Positions 59,258 through 64,000 of a DNA stretch of 64,000 bases are shown here, piece by piece. Under the pieces are notes generated by a model. That model saw only the letters and a program-made list of their open reading frames with translations, did no database searches and was not told the origin of the DNA. The position numbers and the translations under genes are program-made. Numbering within the stretch: position 1 is the first letter of the stretch; every line of letters starts with the position of its first letter. The stretch comes from Scortum barcoo. Lineage: Eukaryota; Chordata; Actinopteri; Centrarchiformes; Terapontidae. The stretch spans positions 3,607,544-3,671,543 of the forward strand of contig CM041550.1 of NCBI GenBank assembly GCA_023238725.1, given 5' to 3'.

Positions 59258-60470
59258 TGACAAAACTTTTAAACGTTTGTGCGTCCTGTTATTTGTTCGA
59301 CACACAACCCCTCATGTTTTTCTTTCAGTTATTTCAAAGAAGTTTAGATGAAGCCTGAAAAAGTTGTTCTAAAACTTTATTAACGTACTGTAGTGTACGT
59401 TTCTTTCAACAGGTTGTTTTGTTGTTATTCAGTGCAGTTTTTTGGATCCTCTGTCAGTTTTTTGGCAGTTAAATTAGTTTTAAAGATGATGGTTATAAAA
59501 TGGTGTTTAAGGTTGCATACAGTTGTATATGCAGCAGCTTTATTTGTTTAATGGCCTGAGTCACTAAAAATTACTATTAAAAATTAATCTTCAGTTCAGC
59601 TTTGTTGTGCTTAAAGACTTTGAAGTTTTTGCCTCTAAACACATTATTCATGTTGGAAAAGCACTGCAGAAAACAAGTGAAAAGACTACATATCACTGAA
59701 TTGTGGAATTGGATCATTAAACAGTTTAAATTTTCTGGATTTTTATTCTGGAGCTTTCTTTGACTGATACATGCAGCTGTGTCACTGCAGACACACAGGA
59801 GGGAGCTGAAGAGGTGAAGATGAGCTTTTATAATGGATCAGGCAGCACGTGGTGAATAAACTCTTCTTTTGTGGTACTAAATATGAGCATCTTATCACCT
59901 TTTAACTGTACTGGGTTGTAAATCTCGCTTCTGCAAGGCAGTCAGGGAAAGAAACTGGAAAAGGAAAATTGTGACATTGGAAGTGTCCTTGTGGCTTGAT
60001 TTTGCTCATCTGATAACCAAGAATGTGTGTTTGAAGTGACGTGTCGCTGACATGCAGTGGAGGTGAGAATAAAGCGTGAATCGCTGTACGTGAACTCATA
60101 AGATGCATTTGTGTTTTCACTTGGCTGAAAGACAGGTGTCTGATAAGCTGCAGAAAAACATGTCTTGAGGTGACATCACATATGGAGAAGAAAAACCTGA
60201 AAAATGACAAATCTGCAAAAGACCACTTGTAAAGACATTATAAATAAGACTGTCTGTCCTCCTGCAGAGCACATGCATGATTTAATTTTAATTTGCAACT
60301 CTTTTTTGTGATTATAAAAGGAGCCTGAGCTGCAAAATATTGTGTCTTTGGTTTTGAATAACCTTTGGCACAAACCAACCCATGAACCCTGGGCTGCCCC
60401 TGGGTCAGTTCTCGGGAGCCACCACTAGGTGTCCGCAGCGGCTCCATCCAGCTCTGAGCGGCTGTGCGGC
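59258..60470. other. rbm44 3' UTR and rbm44-itgb5 intergenic DNA
   Basis: No coding signal. ATTAAA near 59576 and AATAAA at 59855-59860 are possible rbm44 poly(A) signals; the transcript end is not resolved. DNA becomes GC-rich from about 60390 on, leading into the itgb5 5' region. Confidence 0.5.
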
Positions 60471-61005
60471 TGAACGTGGTGCCAGCAGGGCGGTGAAAGG
60501 GTTAATGTGATCCCTGCTCGGGGATGGGCGGAGATTCCAGCTGGGACGCAAACCGGACAAACCGAGAGAGCAGAGAAAGAAAATCAGAGCTGGAGCTGGA
60601 TGCTTTTATTCCTTTATCTCCTCTGAGCCTCCTCCTCCAGTTTCCTTTTTGCGCACATTCTGACCCGAAGCGGCTCCGGGAGACCCGATGGAGAAGTTTT
60701 GGAGTTGCTGTCAGCCATGGGTGAAGTCGTGAGGACGCGGAGGGCTGCAGGGGCGTCGGGACGGACAGACTCCGGGCGCACAGCACCAACAGGAGCCGCT
60801 CTCTGCGCGCTGTGAAACAATGGAAACGGATCCTTCACCGAGAGCGCACGGCCGGCGCGTCACGGTGTGAGCGGATCAACAGGGCTGAGAGCGAGCGCGC
60901 AGTCCGATGGTGGGGAGGTAAATCTGTGTGAGCTGCGAACCGAGAGCCGGATCTGCTGTGTGACAAACCCGAGAGAGGGGGGGGTGGGCAGGGGGGGACG
61001 GCAGC
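60471..61005 (+). promoter_or_regulatory. itgb5: itgb5 CpG-rich promoter and 5' UTR
   Basis: CpG-rich, TATA-less DNA with GGGCGG (Sp1-type) at 60526-60531 and a G-rich run just before the start codon at 60976-60999. The transcription start is not fixed. It is a typical housekeeping-style vertebrate promoter. Confidence 0.5.
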
Positions 61006-61084
61006 ATGTGGAGCCCGGGGACGTGGATGTGGAGAGCGGCGCTGTGCTGCGCGCTCCTGGAGACGCTCCTGCTCTCCGCCAGAG
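61006..61084 (+). CDS. itgb5: itgb5 exon 1, signal peptide
   Basis: ATG at 61006 (context CAGCATGT) starts MWSPGTWMWRAALCCALLET then LLLSARG. The donor is GTAGGA. A second in-frame Met at residue 8 is possible but the first gives the usual signal length. It ends with one base of a Gly codon. Confidence 0.85.
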
Positions 61085-61171
61085 GTAGGACAAAGCTGGA
61101 CTGTGTGTGCGTTACAGTCTGCCATCAGCAGTGTGTTTGGAGGGGAAACAACATCAGCGAGCCAGTGTTTG

Positions 61172-61207
<36 letters not shown>

Positions 61208-63524
61208 CTGCTGCAGACTGGAGCCACATGGAGGAGAAACAACACACACTTGGGTGTTTATGTTTCCACTGAAGAGATGACTGTGTGTTTGTGCTGCAAT
61301 CAAACCCTGCTCCATTAAAACAAATAAATGAATGTATAGTGTATCTTTAAATATGACACAGACAGGCGTTCATGAGGAAGGAATCAATAATGATGAAAAT
61401 GTCCTTATTGATTACCACAGACACACAGAAAAATCTGTGCAGCTTCATGTATTTGTGGATATCATGTTTAATCTTTGGCTCTGTGTCAGATCTGTAGTAT
61501 TATCTGTCTGCGGTTTGTTGTTTATTGGGATTTTTCAGGAGATGGTTATTGTTTCTGTCTCTTTTACATAAACAGGCAAAGAGAAATGCTAGAAACAGAG
61601 TAAAGTCCACTCCGATGCAACACCACTTCAAACAGCAGCAATGAGCTGAATAAACACTCAGACACACTCAGCAGACACAAAACAGTGATGTTTTTCACAG
61701 GCAGCATGATGGAGGATTGCATTACTGTCCTCATAGAAATACTCGTGATGGTTTTCTTTTCAGCCTCAGCACAGTAACTGTCCCTGTGTGATCTTCTCAG
61801 GTCTCAACATATGTACGGGTGGCAGTGCGACGTCCTGTGAAGAATGCCTCCTGATTCACCCCAGCTGCGCCTGGTGCGCACAAGAGGTACCTGCTGCATC
61901 ACTTTCAGTCTCCACAGGTGAAATAATGATGAAATAATGAGCGACAGCGATCAGTAACGGCAGCTCTGTTGGCCTCCGTCCTTCAGGACTTCGGGAGGGG
62001 GCGGACGCTGACATCTCGCTGCGATTTCAGTCCCAACTTGCAGAAGAGGGGCTGCAACGTGCGGTTCATTGAGTATCCCAGAAGCAGCATCTCTGTCCTG
62101 CAGAGCATGCCGCTGAGCTCCAAAGGCTCCGGGCCGACCCAGTACGACGTGGTCCAGATTATGCCTCAGAAGATCTCCGTCAGCCTGCGTCCAGGTGAGT
62201 TTTAAACCGTGTCAGAGTCAGGCCAAACCATTTTACAGGCAAGAGAGAAGGTGAAGGTTTAGGATTAAAACCCACAAAGCTTAAACCGCCCATGTTTTTG
62301 TGAGTGGCCCAGCTCACTGAGTCTTTCTGCTCCATCCAGGTGACCAGACATGGTTCGGGCTGCAGGTGCGGCAGGTGGAGGACTACCCCGTGGACCTCTA
62401 CTACCTGATGGACCTCTCTCTTTCCATGAAAGATGATCTGGACACCATCCGCAACCTGGGCACCAAGCTGGCCCTGGAGATGGGAAAGCTGACCAGCAAC
62501 TTCAGGCTGGGCTTCGGCTCCTTTGTGGACAAAAACATGTCGCCCTTCTCCTACACGGCACCCAAGTATCAGGAGAACCCGTGCAATGGGTGGGTGGAGG
62601 CAGCAGGGAAAGATGGTGCCTCGTGACGTGTGGATTCAGATTTTTATAGATGGATTAATATTATCCAGTTTAAATGTAGTATGTATGTGAGGCTGAGCTT
62701 AAGAAATGTCTCTCCTGACATGAATGTCACAGTAGATCAAAGGGAAATCCTGAAACAATAATTCCCTCAAACCCACATGTTCTATTTTTGCACATTCATG
62801 AATCATGTATATGTAGATTTCCCGCACTTCCAAGAATGAGAAAAGCTTCATCTTTTATAAAACAGAGCGAATAAGCCGTTCTTCAAAATGCCCCCCCCCT
62901 CCCTCTCCACATTGCTCCTGGGGGTTGTTGATGAGGGCAGGCTGAGTGGGAGCAGAGTAGATAGAGGGGTAGAAAGCTGTGGCACACGATGTTTGCCCCG
63001 GAGGTGAAGCTGCGCTGCACTAACTCAGCGGCGGCCATCGCGCATCACTTCCCATCTAGGTTATGGCTGCGTGTGTGTGTCAGTCACACGCAGTGAAGAA
63101 CAGCAGGAAAATATTTAAAGGGATAGATGACGACATTTTGACCCCAAAGAAGCCAGACTGCCGTTGCTCATCCTGTTTATTTGATTATAAGATCAGCTGG
63201 ATTTTGACAGAATGTCTGATCTGACCCCTGATTGATGCACATTTTCATTCACTGTCGTACACACTGAGTCAGTTTTATCATCTTTCTGTAAATAAATTAA
63301 ACGAGGCCAAACCATGTTTCTGCTCTGAACTTTGTCCTCATGTCGCCCCACACAGATACAAACTCTTCCCAAACTGCGTCCCCACCTTCGGTTTCCGGCA
63401 CATCCTGTCGCTGACGGACAAAGTGGACCGCTTTAATGAGGAGGTGCAGAAGCAGTTGGTGTCTCGCAACAGGGACGCACCGGAGGGTGGGTTCGACGCC
63501 ATCCTGCAGGCTGCTGTTTGTAAG
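61006..63524 (+). CDS. itgb5: Integrin beta-5, 5' part (5 exons)
   Basis: Integrin beta-5 pairs with alpha-V at the cell surface to bind vitronectin and other RGD ligands and to activate latent TGF-beta. Exons: 61006-61084, 61801-61886, 61987-62194, 62340-62589, 63356-63524; 264 residues, all GT-AG and in phase, with the gene continuing past the right edge. A hydrophobic signal peptide (about 1-26, with WRAALCCALLETLLLS) is followed by the PSI domain GLNICTGGSATSCEECLLIH with paired Cys. The beta-I domain starts QVRQVEDYPVDLYYLMDLSL; MIDAS is D149-x-S151-x-S153, followed by the ADMIDAS Asp pair 156-157. The specificity loop is YTAPKYQENPCNGYKLFPNC. GLNIC-SGSATSCEECLLIHP and PLSSKGSG are beta-5 rather than beta-1, -3 or -6. 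Confidence 0.93.
61085..61800 (+). other. itgb5: itgb5 intron 1
   Basis: Intron of 716 bases with a (CA)n tract at 61174-61203. No other feature was recognised. Confidence 0.75.
61801..61886 (+). CDS. itgb5: itgb5 exon 2, PSI domain start
   Basis: Encodes LNICTGGSATSCEECLLIHP then SCAWCAQE. The Cys spacing C-x(7)-C-x2-C-x(7)-C-x2-C is the integrin PSI pattern. It ends in phase 0. Confidence 0.95.
61987..62194 (+). CDS. itgb5: itgb5 exon 3, PSI end and hybrid domain
   Basis: Encodes DFGRGRTLTSRCDFSPNLQK, then RGCNVRFIEYP and VLQSMPLSSKGSGPTQYD to ISVSLRP. It follows CCTTCAG and ends with one base carried over. Confidence 0.95.
62340..62589 (+). CDS. itgb5: itgb5 exon 4, beta-I domain with MIDAS
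   Basis: Encodes GDQTWFGLQVRQVEDYPVDL, YYLMDLSLSMKDDLDTIRNL and FRLGFGSFVDKNMSPFSYTA, ending NPCN plus two bases. The donor is the second-choice-looking GG|GTGGGT, fixed by the phase of the next exon (Gly then Tyr). Confidence 0.95.
62590..63355 (+). other. itgb5: itgb5 intron 4
   Basis: Intron of 766 bases. A C-run (62891-62899) lies in the middle. Nothing else was recognised. Confidence 0.75.
63356..63524 (+). CDS. itgb5: itgb5 exon 5, beta-I domain
   Basis: Encodes YKLFPNCVPTFGFRHILSLT, DKVDRFNEEVQKQLVSRNRD and APEGGFDAILQAAVCK before GTGACA. The RNRDAPEGGFDA-LQAA motif is highly conserved in beta integrins (metal-site region). Confidence 0.96.
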
Positions 63525-64000
63525 GTGACAAATGCCTCGTTTCTTTATCTCTCTTCTCCACAGAGGCTCTCACTCATCCCCCATTGTTCTTATTTAGCAC
63601 CCGTTTGAGATTATTTTAATGCATTTCGTGACATCAGACGGGGGGGAAAGCCACTGCTCAGCCTGTTTGCTTGTTAATTAAAAGCACCACGTGGAGGAGG
63701 AGGAGAAGGGGGGTGCAGACAGGAAGTGCAGTCTGGTGCAGCTGGTTAAATATGAGGACGAGTCACTTGCAGGCCCAGTCATATCCCAGTTTTCCTCTCC
63801 CAATTTAATTGTTTTCTACAGGAAGAGAATGACTCCTGCCTTGTAATTTACTCGCGCTGCACTGTTTCAAACACTCGCTGGAGGCTGGGCTGGGTCCGTC
63901 CGAAGGCCTCATTGATCCAAGTTTTAACTTAATTCAGAGAAACTCAGGTCAGAAGTTTGATAAGAGGGTTATCACATTAATATGACTCAGAATAAACACA
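63525..64000 (+). other. itgb5: itgb5 intron 5 (cut by window edge)
   Basis: Intron beginning GTGACA; the next exon is outside the window. No feature was recognised inside. Confidence 0.7.

Noticed and set aside
58835..59305. 156-codon - strand frame over the rbm44 last exon
   Set aside because: It is antisense to a clearly conserved coding exon; the GC-rich third positions keep the opposite frame open.

Overview
The window is vertebrate nuclear DNA, almost certainly from a ray-finned (teleost) fish. Its coding signal comes as short exons with GT-AG boundaries that join in frame, its introns and intergenic DNA hold many (TG)n, (GA)n and (TA)n tracts, and it carries several dispersed repeat families of a kind familiar from fish genomes. 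No prokaryotic, plasmid or phage features were seen. All four genes lie on the + strand; I found no convincing gene on the - strand.

Layout: (1) 1-20870 is the 3' end of a type I diacylglycerol kinase gene, best called dgkg. Four coding exons (160 residues, including the stop-bearing last exon) are separated by long introns, one of 13.9 kb. (2) 20871-32820 is the presumed dgkg 3' UTR followed by intergenic DNA with repeat copies and two perfect DR1 nuclear-receptor half-site pairs. (3) About 32820-44310 is a complete etv5 gene: a CpG-rich promoter with three CCAAT boxes, a non-coding first exon, 12 coding exons giving 542 residues, and a 3' UTR of about 2 kb. (4) 44310-52381 is about 8 kb of intergenic DNA with no gene recognised. 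It holds repeat copies, a perfect 23-bp hairpin and an ordered minisatellite. (5) 52382-59257 is a complete rbm44-like germ-cell gene, 21 coding exons and 909 residues. (6) About 60480-64000 is the CpG-rich 5' end and first five coding exons (264 residues) of itgb5, which runs off the right edge.

The genes are not a functional unit. They are a lipid kinase that ends diacylglycerol signalling, a PEA3-family ETS factor downstream of FGF/RTK signalling, a germ-cell intercellular-bridge protein, and an integrin beta subunit. Neighbouring dgkg and etv5 in the same orientation match the human DGKG-ETV5 linkage on 3q27 and mirror the paralogous DGKB-ETV1 linkage. That supports choosing dgkg over dgkb and etv5 over etv1.

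Nothing here looks like an undescribed defence or mobile system. The points most worth a second look are the alternating minisatellite, the perfect hairpin at 50697-50750, the (TG)16/(AC)16 pair in the etv5 3' UTR, the duplicated DR1 sites upstream of etv5, the CCAAT inverted repeat at its promoter, and the rbm44 RRM whose RNP1 lacks aromatic residues. Exon limits were derived by hand from splice consensus, reading phase and remembered family sequences; no alignment was run.
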